Source: Polynucleobacter sp. Tro8-14-1 (GTDB lineage: Bacteria > Pseudomonadota > Gammaproteobacteria > Burkholderiales > Burkholderiaceae). Taken from it: a stretch of DNA of 64,000 nucleotides. The notes below the pieces were generated by a model. That model did not search any database. It was not told the origin of the DNA and was given only the letters and a program-made list of their open reading frames with translations. Positions 57,302 through 64,000 of the stretch are shown piece by piece; position 1 is the stretch's first letter, and every line of letters begins with the position of its first letter. The stretch is taken from positions 62,001 through 126,000 of the forward strand of contig NZ_JACVPX010000008.1 of NCBI RefSeq assembly GCF_018881655.1, in the 5' to 3' direction. The position numbers were made by a program, and so were the translations under genes.

Positions 57302-58150
57302 TTAAGACTTTTGGATCTGCGCAATCACTGGAGTATGGTCTGAAGGCTGTTCCCAGGCTCTTGGCTCTTTGTCTACCATGCTGGCACTACATTTATCCTT
57401 GAGTGCTTCGCTCAGCAAGATGTGATCAATCCGCATACCGGCGTTTCTTCTGAAACCCATCATGCGGTAATCCCACCAACTAAAGGTCTTTGGCGCCTGC
57501 TCAAACATTCTGAATGAATCATGAAACCCAAGCTTGATGAGATCTTGAAAGGCTTCGCGCTCTGGTGGTGAAACGAGATTCTGCCCTTCCCATGCTTTAG
57601 GATCATGCACATCTTGATCTGCGGGAGCAATATTGAAGTCACCTAAAAGTGCTAATCGTTCGCTCTGTTGGAGCTCTTCTGTTAACCAAGTTTTCAATGC
57701 CTTCAACCAACCTAGTTTGTATTGAAACTTATCGCTATCTGGCGATTGCCCATTTGGAAAATACGCTGATACGAGTCTCATCGGTTTCGTACCAGCAAAG
57801 CAAACTGTCGCCGCGAGAATGCGCTGCTGCTCATCTTCGTAGTTGGGTATGTTTCTAGTGGGCTTCAGAAAGGCTGTTTCCATATCTGAAGCGATAGGTG
57901 CGAGTGCCGCTTTACGCAAGATGATCGCAACGCCGTTATAAGTCTTTTGACCAGCAGCCAAACTGAGGTAACCCGCATCTTCAAGCTCTTTATGGGGGTA
58001 CTTATCATCCGTGAGCTTAAGCTCTTGCAAGCAGAGCGCATCAATCGGTTGTTTCTTGCTTTCTTGATCTTGCAACCAACGAAGCACTTGTGGAAGGCGA
58101 ACCTTTAAGGAGTTCACATTCCACGCAGCTATTCGAATCGAATCAGTCAT
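57302..58150 (-). CDS. xth: Exodeoxyribonuclease III
   Basis: Apurinic/apyrimidinic endonuclease and 3' to 5' exonuclease of base excision repair. Motifs of the family: AAWNVNSLKVRLPQVL, LQELKLTDDKYP, LLGDFNIAPADQDVHDP and the C-terminal SDHTPVIAQI. The start is set at the ATG at 58148-58150 (MTDSIRIAAWN; 282 residues), overlapping the ntrC stop by 8 bases; a longer frame inside ntrC is rejected. Confidence 0.95.
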   Translation of the reverse strand: MTDSIRIAAWNVNSLKVRLPQVLRWLQDQESKKQPIDALCLQELKLTDDKYPHKELEDAGYLSLAAGQKTYNGVAIILRKAALAPIASDMETAFLKPTRNIPNYEDEQQRILAATVCFAGTKPMRLVSAYFPNGQSPDSDKFQYKLGWLKALKTWLTEELQQSERLALLGDFNIAPADQDVHDPKAWEGQNLVSPPEREAFQDLIKLGFHDSFRMFEQAPKTFSWWDYRMMGFRRNAGMRIDHILLSEALKDKCSASMVDKEPRAWEQPSDHTPVIAQIQKS

Positions 58151-59594
58151 CAATACCGAGCTCTTGCAACTTACGGGTAATCGTATTTCGGCCAATACCT
58201 AGACGCTGGGCAGCCTCTACTCTTCTGCCACGAGTAACTTCTAAAGCTGCCTGCAATACTGCCCTTTCAAAACGTGCGGTCAAGGCATCAAAAACTTCTT
58301 TATCGCCATCTTGCAACATCTTGACAGCTAGACGTCCTAAACCATTCTCCCAGTCACCTACAGCAACCTTGGCAGCAACGGGATTGCTTGGCGAAGACTC
58401 GCCGTGAATAACGATGGGTTGTTCACTCGTTTCTGAAACAATATCAGCCGGGAGATCGCTTACGCCGATTACGTTTGCAGACGTCATCACCGTTAACCAG
58501 TGGCATAAGTTCTCTAATTGACGTACATTTCCCGGAAATGGCATTGCGCTCATTTCTTTTAAGACTTCATCGGACAATTTTTTAGGTTCAACGCCCAAAG
58601 ACTTCGCGCAGCTCAACATGAAATGTCTAGCTAACATTGGAATGTCTTCACTACGCTCATGTAATGAAGGCATGCGCAAACGAATCACATTCAACCGATG
58701 CAACAAGTCTTCACGGAAGAAACCAGCGGTGACTCTTGCATCTAGATTTTGATGTGTCGAAGCAATGATCCGAACATTTGCCTTAATCGGGTCTTGTCCA
58801 CCGATGCGATAAAAATGTCCGTCAGTCAGAACGCGCAGTAAACGGGTTTGTAGATCAAAAGGTAAGTCACCTACCTCACCTAAAAATAGAGTACCGCCGT
58901 CAGCCTGCTCAAAACGACCTCGACGCAAAGTCTGCGCACCTGGGAAAGCACCGCGCTCATGACCAAATAACTCCGACTCCAATAAATCCTTTGGCACAGC
59001 CGAAGTACTTAATGAGACAAATGGCCCTTTGGCGCATGGACTGTGCTTATGCAGGGCGTGGGCAACCAACTCTTTACCAGTGCCGGACTCTCCAGTAATC
59101 AGGACTGTGGCGTTAGATTGCGCTAAGCGCCCAATGGCACGAAAAATTTCCTGCATTGCTGGTGCTTGACCAATAATCTCAGTGGCGTCTTGTCTCCACG
59201 CAGTTAACTCTTTCGCACCAGAGTCATTGCGGATGCCCTGCTCTACCGCACGATGAATTAATTCAATCGCCTTTTCGACATCAAAAGGTTTGGTGAGATA
59301 TTCAAATGCACCACCTTGAAATGAAGAGACAGCGGAGTCCAAATCAGAATACGCCGTCATGATGATGACTGGTAAATTCGGATGACTTGCCTTCACGTGC
59401 TGCAATAAATCCAAGCCGTTGCCACGCGGCATACGAATATCGGAGATCAGCACCTGTGGAGCTTCTTTTTCTAGGGCATTCAGAACGTCATTTGGATTAG
59501 AGAAACTCTTGTGCGGAATATTTTCACGCGCTAGAGCTTTTTCTAAGACCCAACGAATAGATTGATCATCGTCAACGATCCAAATTGGTTTCAT
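58143..59594 (-). CDS. ntrC: NtrC-family nitrogen response regulator with altered sigma-54 activation motifs
   Basis: 483 residues in the NtrC order: receiver (1-120; acidic D8-D10, phosphorylated D52, K102), AAA+ domain (about 140-385) and Fis-type HTH (about 445-480; RVEAAQRLGIGRNTITRKL). Walker A is intact (GESGTGKE, 168-175). However, the L1 loop reads GAFPGA (215-220) instead of GAFTGA, Walker B reads LFLGE (G239 in place of the magnesium-binding Asp), the glutamate-switch Asn is S196, and WPGNVRQL reads FPGNVRQL. From known NtrC/PspF mutants, these changes should remove ATP hydrolysis and sigma-54 contact. It may instead act with sigma-70 or simply as a phosphorylation-controlled DNA binder. 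Start overlaps ntrB by 4 bases. Confidence 0.93.
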   Translation of the reverse strand: MKPIWIVDDDQSIRWVLEKALARENIPHKSFSNPNDVLNALEKEAPQVLISDIRMPRGNGLDLLQHVKASHPNLPVIIMTAYSDLDSAVSSFQGGAFEYLTKPFDVEKAIELIHRAVEQGIRNDSGAKELTAWRQDATEIIGQAPAMQEIFRAIGRLAQSNATVLITGESGTGKELVAHALHKHSPCAKGPFVSLSTSAVPKDLLESELFGHERGAFPGAQTLRRGRFEQADGGTLFLGEVGDLPFDLQTRLLRVLTDGHFYRIGGQDPIKANVRIIASTHQNLDARVTAGFFREDLLHRLNVIRLRMPSLHERSEDIPMLARHFMLSCAKSLGVEPKKLSDEVLKEMSAMPFPGNVRQLENLCHWLTVMTSANVIGVSDLPADIVSETSEQPIVIHGESSPSNPVAAKVAVGDWENGLGRLAVKMLQDGDKEVFDALTARFERAVLQAALEVTRGRRVEAAQRLGIGRNTITRKLQELGIDD

Positions 59595-60724
59595 GATGCT
59601 TTCTCCTGCCTACGATATGGAATTTGAATATGAAAATCGGTGCGTCCTGGACGACTATTGCAAGCAATAGACCCCTGGTGTTGCTGAACAAAGGTTTGCG
59701 CTAGGGTAAGACCAAGCCCACTGCCACCCTCTCTTCCCGAAACTAATGGGAAGAAGATGCGCTCAATAATTTCTTCTGGAATGCCAGGGCCGTTGTCAAT
59801 CACATGCAGATCCATCGCTAATTTGTAGCGATGCTTTGCAATCGTGACCGAACGTGCCACGCGGGTCTTCAGCTCAATTTGTGCAATGCCACTGCTAATC
59901 TCTTCAGAAAGCGCTTGTGCAGCGTTATGCACAATATTTAAGGTTGCCTGAATCAATTGCTCTCGGTCGCCTAAGACATCGGGCAGACTTGTATCGTAGT
60001 TACGAATAATTCGTAAACCCTTTGGAAACTCTGCTAAGACTAGACTACGCACGCGCTCTAATGCTTCGTGCACATTGAAGGATTCCATCACATGCGCCTT
60101 GCGATGCGGCGCTAAGAGACGATCAACCAAAGTCTGCAGGCGATCTGACTCTTTAATAATGACTTGCGTGTACTCGCGCAAGCCTTTGTCTGGTAACTCA
60201 AACTCTAATAGCTGCGCTGCCCCACGAATACCGCCCAATGGGTTTTTAATCTCATGCGCCAAATTACGCATCAATTGTTTATTTGCTTCAACTTGCTGTG
60301 TCACACGTTCATCGCGCTCACTCCGCAACTGTTGATCGATCGGAAACCACTCCATCATGATCAGCGCGGGATCCTCCAAAGCTGCAACCACTACATGCGC
60401 TGGAGTGGAATCTTGATGAATGCTGCCCGGCAATGAATGCAAGACCATTTCTTGGCGTTGGGCCAATACATGACCCTGTTTCACCTCAGAAATCATGTCA
60501 CTTAATGCTACGTTGTCACCAAATAAGTTGTGCACAGATTGACCCTCAAGTGATTTACGCGAGAGGTCCAAGGCTGACTCAGCAGCCGGGTTCACGTACA
60601 CCAATTGTTGGTTCTCAGCCTCAAATACCACGATGGCATTGGGCATCTGATCAAGCAATGTCGGAAAAAAAGGAGCAGCCGTAGCTGCTCCCTTGAACGA
60701 ATTGCGCAACAGACCTGCGCTCAA
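59591..60724 (-). CDS. ntrB: Nitrogen regulation sensor kinase NtrB
   Basis: Cytoplasmic kinase/phosphatase of NtrC, controlled by PII. 377 residues: PAS domain (about 22-130), HisKA with H157 in RNLAHEIKNPLGGIRGAAQ, and an HATPase with N box (NIVHNAAQALSEE), DNGPGIPEE and SGREGGSGLGL. All motifs are intact, unlike its partner NtrC. It lies 14 bases after glnA. Confidence 0.95.
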   Translation of the reverse strand: MSAGLLRNSFKGAATAAPFFPTLLDQMPNAIVVFEAENQQLVYVNPAAESALDLSRKSLEGQSVHNLFGDNVALSDMISEVKQGHVLAQRQEMVLHSLPGSIHQDSTPAHVVVAALEDPALIMMEWFPIDQQLRSERDERVTQQVEANKQLMRNLAHEIKNPLGGIRGAAQLLEFELPDKGLREYTQVIIKESDRLQTLVDRLLAPHRKAHVMESFNVHEALERVRSLVLAEFPKGLRIIRNYDTSLPDVLGDREQLIQATLNIVHNAAQALSEEISSGIAQIELKTRVARSVTIAKHRYKLAMDLHVIDNGPGIPEEIIERIFFPLVSGREGGSGLGLTLAQTFVQQHQGSIACNSRPGRTDFHIQIPYRRQEKAS

Positions 60725-60738
60725 GTTCTCTCCTTCGC

Positions 60739-62154
60739 TTACAGGGAGTAGTACATATCAAATTCGATTGGATGAGTAGTCATACGGAAACGTGTGACGT
60801 CTTCCATCTTCAAATTGATATATGCATCAATCATAGATTCAGTAAATACTCCACCGCGAGTTAAGAACTCGTGATCTTTCTTCAATGCGTCCAATGCCTC
60901 TTCCAAGCTTGCGCAAACGGTTGGGATCTTTGCATCTTCTTCTGGTGGCAAGTCATACAAGTTCTTGTCCGCAGCTTCGCCTGGATGAATCTTGTTCTGT
61001 ACGCCATCCAAACCAGCCATCAGCAATGCTGAGAAGCAGAGGTATGGGTTAGCCAATGGATCTGGGAAACGAGTCTCAATACGACGACCCTTAGGATTTG
61101 GAACGTGTGGAATACGGATTGAAGCAGAACGGTTACGTGCTGAGTAAGCCAATTTCACTGGAGCCTCAAAGCCTGGAACCAAACGCTTGTATGAGTTTGT
61201 ACCTGGGTTGGTAATTGCATTCAATGCTTTAGCGTGCTTGATGATGCCGCCAATGTAGAACAATGCAAACTCTGACAAACCTGCATAACCGTTACCAGCA
61301 AACAAGTTCTCACCGTTCTTCCAAACGGATTGGTGTACGTGCATACCAGAACCGTTATCGCCAACTACTGGCTTAGGCATGAAAGTTGCTGTCTTGCCAT
61401 AAGCATGAGCAACGTTATGAATGACATACTTCTGCCAGATAGTCCAGTCAGCGCGTTGAGTCAATGTGCTGAACTTAGTACCCAATTCGTTTTGGCCTTG
61501 GCCAGCAACTTCATGGTGATGAACTTCAACTGGAATGCCCAATGACTCAAGAATCAAGCACATTTCAGAACGCATATCTTGGAATGTATCTACAGGAGCA
61601 ACTGGGAAGTAACCGCCTTTTTTACCTGGACGGTGACCAGTGTTACCACCTTCGATTTCTGCACCAGATGACCATGGAGCTTCTTCGGAATCAATCTTCA
61701 CGAAGCAACCCTGCATATCGGCACCCCAACGCACGCCGTCAAAAATGAAGAACTCTGGCTCTGGACCAAAGTAAGCGGCATCACCTAAGCCGGTGCTCTT
61801 CAAATACGCTTCAGCGCGCTTAGCGATAGAACGTGGGTCACGGTCGTAACCTTTGCCATCAGCTGGCTCAATAACGTCACATGTGAGAACCAAAGTTGGC
61901 TCTTCATAGAATGGATCGATGTATGCAGCTGTTGGATCTGGCTTGAGCAACATATCTGAAGCTTCAATACCCTTCCAACCAGCAATAGATGAGCCGTCAA
62001 ATGCATGACCGCTTTCAAACTTGTCTTCGTCAAAAGCAGAGATAGGCACTGTCGTGTGCTGTTCTTTACCCTTTGTATCCACAAAGCGGAAATCAACGAA
62101 AGTACATTCTTTTTCTTTAACTAACTTCATCACATCAGCGACGGTCTTCGTCAT
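60739..62154 (-). CDS. glnA: Glutamine synthetase, type I
   Basis: Makes glutamine from glutamate, ammonia and ATP; dodecameric. 471 residues with [36 protein letters not shown] and the adenylylation tyrosine in [13 protein letters not shown] (near 398), so GlnE-type regulation is expected. First gene of glnA-ntrB-ntrC-xth. A good Shine-Dalgarno (AGAGGAGA) precedes the ATG. The 199-base upstream region has two NtrC-type sites. Confidence 0.98.
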   Translation of the reverse strand: MTKTVADVMKLVKEKECTFVDFRFVDTKGKEQHTTVPISAFDEDKFESGHAFDGSSIAGWKGIEASDMLLKPDPTAAYIDPFYEEPTLVLTCDVIEPADGKGYDRDPRSIAKRAEAYLKSTGLGDAAYFGPEPEFFIFDGVRWGADMQGCFVKIDSEEAPWSSGAEIEGGNTGHRPGKKGGYFPVAPVDTFQDMRSEMCLILESLGIPVEVHHHEVAGQGQNELGTKFSTLTQRADWTIWQKYVIHNVAHAYGKTATFMPKPVVGDNGSGMHVHQSVWKNGENLFAGNGYAGLSEFALFYIGGIIKHAKALNAITNPGTNSYKRLVPGFEAPVKLAYSARNRSASIRIPHVPNPKGRRIETRFPDPLANPYLCFSALLMAGLDGVQNKIHPGEAADKNLYDLPPEEDAKIPTVCASLEEALDALKKDHEFLTRGGVFTESMIDAYINLKMEDVTRFRMTTHPIEFDMYYSL

Positions 62155-62217
62155 GCAAATCTCCTCTATTAACTAAATTGGGAATCAAAACTCAAGGTAT
62201 ACACCCTTGTCTATTCC

Positions 62218-62235
62218 AGGCATCAAACATGCCTA
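62218..62235 (-). promoter_or_regulatory. Sigma-54-like element upstream of glnA (doubtful)
   Basis: On the minus strand AGGCATGTTTGATGCC has GG and GC separated by 10 bases as in -24/-12 promoters. It is also a GGCAT/ATGCC inverted repeat, so the match could be accidental. Given the altered NtrC it may be a relic or not a promoter. Confidence 0.35.
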
Positions 62236-62283
62236 ATGGATGTATGTAATTTACTGAAGCAAACAAATGGGAACGCCCATTAT

Positions 62284-62300
62284 TGCACTGTTTAAGTGCT
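62284..62300. promoter_or_regulatory. NtrC-type binding site, proximal
   Basis: On the minus strand AGCACTTAAACAGTGCA fits the dyad GCAC-N7-GTGC typical of NtrC sites. Centre is about 138 bases upstream of the glnA ATG. Confidence 0.7.
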
Positions 62301-62335
62301 CAAATAACTCTGATATAAGCTTAAATACCCCTATT

Positions 62336-62352
62336 TGCACCTTTTTAGTGCA
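62336..62352. promoter_or_regulatory. NtrC-type binding site, distal
   Basis: On the minus strand TGCACTAAAAAGGTGCA fits the NtrC consensus TGCACC-N5-GGTGCA with one mismatch. It is 52 bases (five helical turns) from the proximal site and ends one base before the stop codon of the upstream gene. Confidence 0.75.
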
Positions 62353-62353
62353 A

Positions 62354-63214
62354 TTAAGCTTGGCTGATGTCGTGGATTTCGTAACCCAGCTCTTGGGTAC
62401 CTGCTCTCAAGGCAATCCAAGCGCTTTCTAGAAGGTTGGCATTGCCCTTTATCCCCAGCTCAATATGACGCTGGGCATAAACACCCCCTTTAGAGGCGTC
62501 ACCGACAGAAGGGAGACTAAAGACCTTCACCCCCGGAAAATTAGCCTCTATGCGCTCCATTAAGGGGGTTAAGGTAGATTCAACTCCCTTAGGAACAATG
62601 AAGCTTTGCTCTGCCCAATTTTCTTGATGGAATAGATCCTTGTAGTAAGTATCCAAACACCAAGCCATCATCGGCGCAGCCATTACCGGAAAGCCGGGAA
62701 CAAAGTGATGCTCTTGAATTCGAAAGCCGGGAATTTGGTTGTATGGGTTTGGAATAATTTCACTACCAATCGGAAACTCCCCCATCTTGAAGCGATGCTG
62801 ATTTTCTGGAGTGCTTAAATCTGACTTGAATGGATCACCTTCTGCCATCGACTGAATGCGACCAGCAATTAATTCTTGCGCAGTTGGATGTAACTCAGTT
62901 TTTGTACCCAGAGCAAGTGCCGCGCATTGACGGGTGTGATCATCTGGCGTGGCGCCAATGCCGCCAGTACTAAACACAACATCACCACTTGCAAAACTGT
63001 CTTTGAGTGTTGCAGTAATTTGCTCGGGATCATCAGCAACGTATTTAGCCCATGCAAGACTGAGGCCGCGCTCATTGAGCAGCTCGATAAGCTTACTCAT
63101 GTGCTTATCTTGACGACGACCAGATAAGATCTCATCACCAATCACGATTAACCCAAAGCGACGTTGGGCTTTGCTCGGCACTTCTATTTCAACTTTTTTA
63201 ATTGCATCAACCAT
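62354..63214 (-). CDS. CinA N-terminal / MoaB-like domain protein
   Basis: 286 residues with the molybdopterin-binding (MoCF_biosynth) fold: GLIVIGDEILSGRRQDKH, VFSTGGIGATPDDHT, and PGFPVMAAPMM. It matches the stand-alone competence/damage-inducible CinA N-terminal domain; the CinA C-terminal deamidase is absent. Members of this domain family include ADP-ribose pyrophosphatases, but activity here is not established. The start at 63212-63214 (MVDAIKKVE) overlaps the preceding gene's stop by 8 bases; an upstream in-frame start is less likely. Confidence 0.88.
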   Translation of the reverse strand: MVDAIKKVEIEVPSKAQRRFGLIVIGDEILSGRRQDKHMSKLIELLNERGLSLAWAKYVADDPEQITATLKDSFASGDVVFSTGGIGATPDDHTRQCAALALGTKTELHPTAQELIAGRIQSMAEGDPFKSDLSTPENQHRFKMGEFPIGSEIIPNPYNQIPGFRIQEHHFVPGFPVMAAPMMAWCLDTYYKDLFHQENWAEQSFIVPKGVESTLTPLMERIEANFPGVKVFSLPSVGDASKGGVYAQRHIELGIKGNANLLESAWIALRAGTQELGYEIHDISQA

Positions 63215-64000
63215 GGTAAGGCAGTTCCATATCAACAACGCGAGATTGCACTGTGAGCGCTTGATCCAACTCTTCTTCTCTCAATTGCTTGAGTGCATCT
63301 AATAAGAAATAGCTAAACCATAAAGCAGCAAACACAAAAATCAGAGAATAAATCCAAAGAGCTATAAAACTCACTATTGGAAATAACACCAAAGCCAATG
63401 CGGAGGTAGCCCAGAAGAAGGTTGGCACTGCGCCCAACATCCCTGATGCGATACCCATACAGAGTAATGGCCAGCGATACTTTTGAAGCAGAAGATCGCG
63501 CTCTTCCGAGCTGGCATGCTTTGCCAGAACGTCATACGACATCAGGCGCATCGTTAACCAGCCCCATAGTAATGGAGGCAAGACGGCCACCAACGGAGGA
63601 ACCCACCACACAGGCAAGGTGAGCATCACCAATGCAAGACAAATGAGGGCTGACCATAGGCTGTAAATCAAACTGCCAAAGAAGCCGCCGCCCTTCTTGC
63701 ACTCTAGATCCTGAAATTGTGACTGCCTAGAGGCAATCTTCACAATCGAGGGTACCGTTGAAAACGCAATAAAGACTAACAAGCTAATCGTAATCAAAGG
63801 GATGATTAGCATGACAAAAAATAATGGCGCAATCCATGCCCTGGCATTTTCAAAGCCCGCCCACACTAAACCATCCTGTATCCAACTAGTAAACATGGAG
63901 GTTGTCAGGAATCTGCTTAATGTTTCTAGGGCTGGCGTCCATGTGAGCCAAATGAGACAACCCCATAATACCGAGACGATCAAAAATGGTCTGAAGCTCA
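63207..64000 (-). CDS. EI24/CysZ-like membrane protein (partial, N-terminus beyond window)
   Basis: The frame stays open to base 64000 (reading SFRPFLIVSVLWGCLIW), so the true start probably lies outside the window. About six hydrophobic helices and an internal stretch WWVPPLVAVLPPLLWGWLTM, then LMSYDVLAKHASSEER, match the EI24-domain proteins of betaproteobacteria (related to CysZ). Function unknown. Coupled to the CinA-type gene by an 8-base overlap. Confidence 0.8.
   Translation of the reverse strand, partial: SFRPFLIVSVLWGCLIWLTWTPALETLSRFLTTSMFTSWIQDGLVWAGFENARAWIAPLFFVMLIIPLITISLLVFIAFSTVPSIVKIASRQSQFQDLECKKGGGFFGSLIYSLWSALICLALVMLTLPVWWVPPLVAVLPPLLWGWLTMRLMSYDVLAKHASSEERDLLLQKYRWPLLCMGIASGMLGAVPTFFWATSALALVLFPIVSFIALWIYSLIFVFAALWFSYFLLDALKQLREEELDQALTVQSRVVDMELPYHG

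Noticed and set aside
62193..62209. CAAGG/CCTTG inverted repeat in the glnA leader considered as a riboswitch or glnA RNA motif
   Set aside because: The stem has only five pairs and I see no conserved glutamine-riboswitch-like core.

Overview
This window looks like a contiguous chromosomal segment of a freshwater betaproteobacterium of the Burkholderiaceae, most likely Polynucleobacter. That is inferred from moderate G+C, very short intergenic gaps, and gene orders typical of the group: sdhCDAB-sdhE-gltA-leuC-leuD-leuB-asd-fimV-truA-trpF-trpB-trpA-accD-folC, aceE-aceF-lpdA with a divergent two-component pair, and glnA-ntrB-ntrC. I see no rRNA, tRNA, CRISPR array, insertion sequence, phage or plasmid gene. 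No gene-free stretch exceeds about 205 bases. It is a housekeeping region and I did not find a clearly new multi-gene system. The unexpected content lies in regulatory sites and in a few altered proteins.

Layout. Bases 1-16068 are one minus-strand run: succinate dehydrogenase, citrate synthase, leucine synthesis, aspartate-semialdehyde dehydrogenase, FimV, TruA, end of tryptophan synthesis, acetyl-CoA carboxylase beta, folate synthesis. A GntR/UTRA regulator (16207-16944, minus) lies between this run and divergent mdh (17103, plus); a perfect palindrome sits in the shared promoter region. From 18.5 to 20.6 kb come a DUF2863-type protein and YaaA (minus). From 20.6 to 32.8 kb a plus-strand series holds an aminotransferase, a glutathione transferase, 3-hydroxybutyryl-CoA dehydrogenase, RarA, an isomerase, a DUF1566 lipoprotein, a cyclophilin, a fused PabB-PabC, a Nudix hydrolase, the two N-end-rule transferases Aat and Bpt, and PyrD. 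From 32.9 to 37 kb there are an IclR regulator, a penicillin-binding peptidase, a DMT transporter, a phasin and a small cysteine-rich protein.

From 37 to 49.6 kb the pyruvate dehydrogenase operon (minus) faces a PAS histidine kinase, a FixJ-type regulator, folD and an M3 oligopeptidase (plus). A 31-bp inverted repeat lies between the two divergent promoters. From 49.7 to 57.2 kb there are a secretory lipase and an outer-membrane-factor/adaptor/RND pump operon (minus). From 57.3 to 62.2 kb run xth, ntrC, ntrB and glnA (minus), followed by a CinA-type domain protein and an EI24-type membrane protein that is cut by the window end.

The strongest unusual observation is that NtrC keeps its receiver and DNA-binding domains but carries three substitutions at residues normally essential for a sigma-54 activator: glutamate-switch Asn to Ser, GAFTGA to GAFPGA, and Walker B Asp to Gly. 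Two well-formed NtrC sites are nevertheless kept upstream of glnA. This suggests nitrogen control that no longer uses sigma-54 remodelling.
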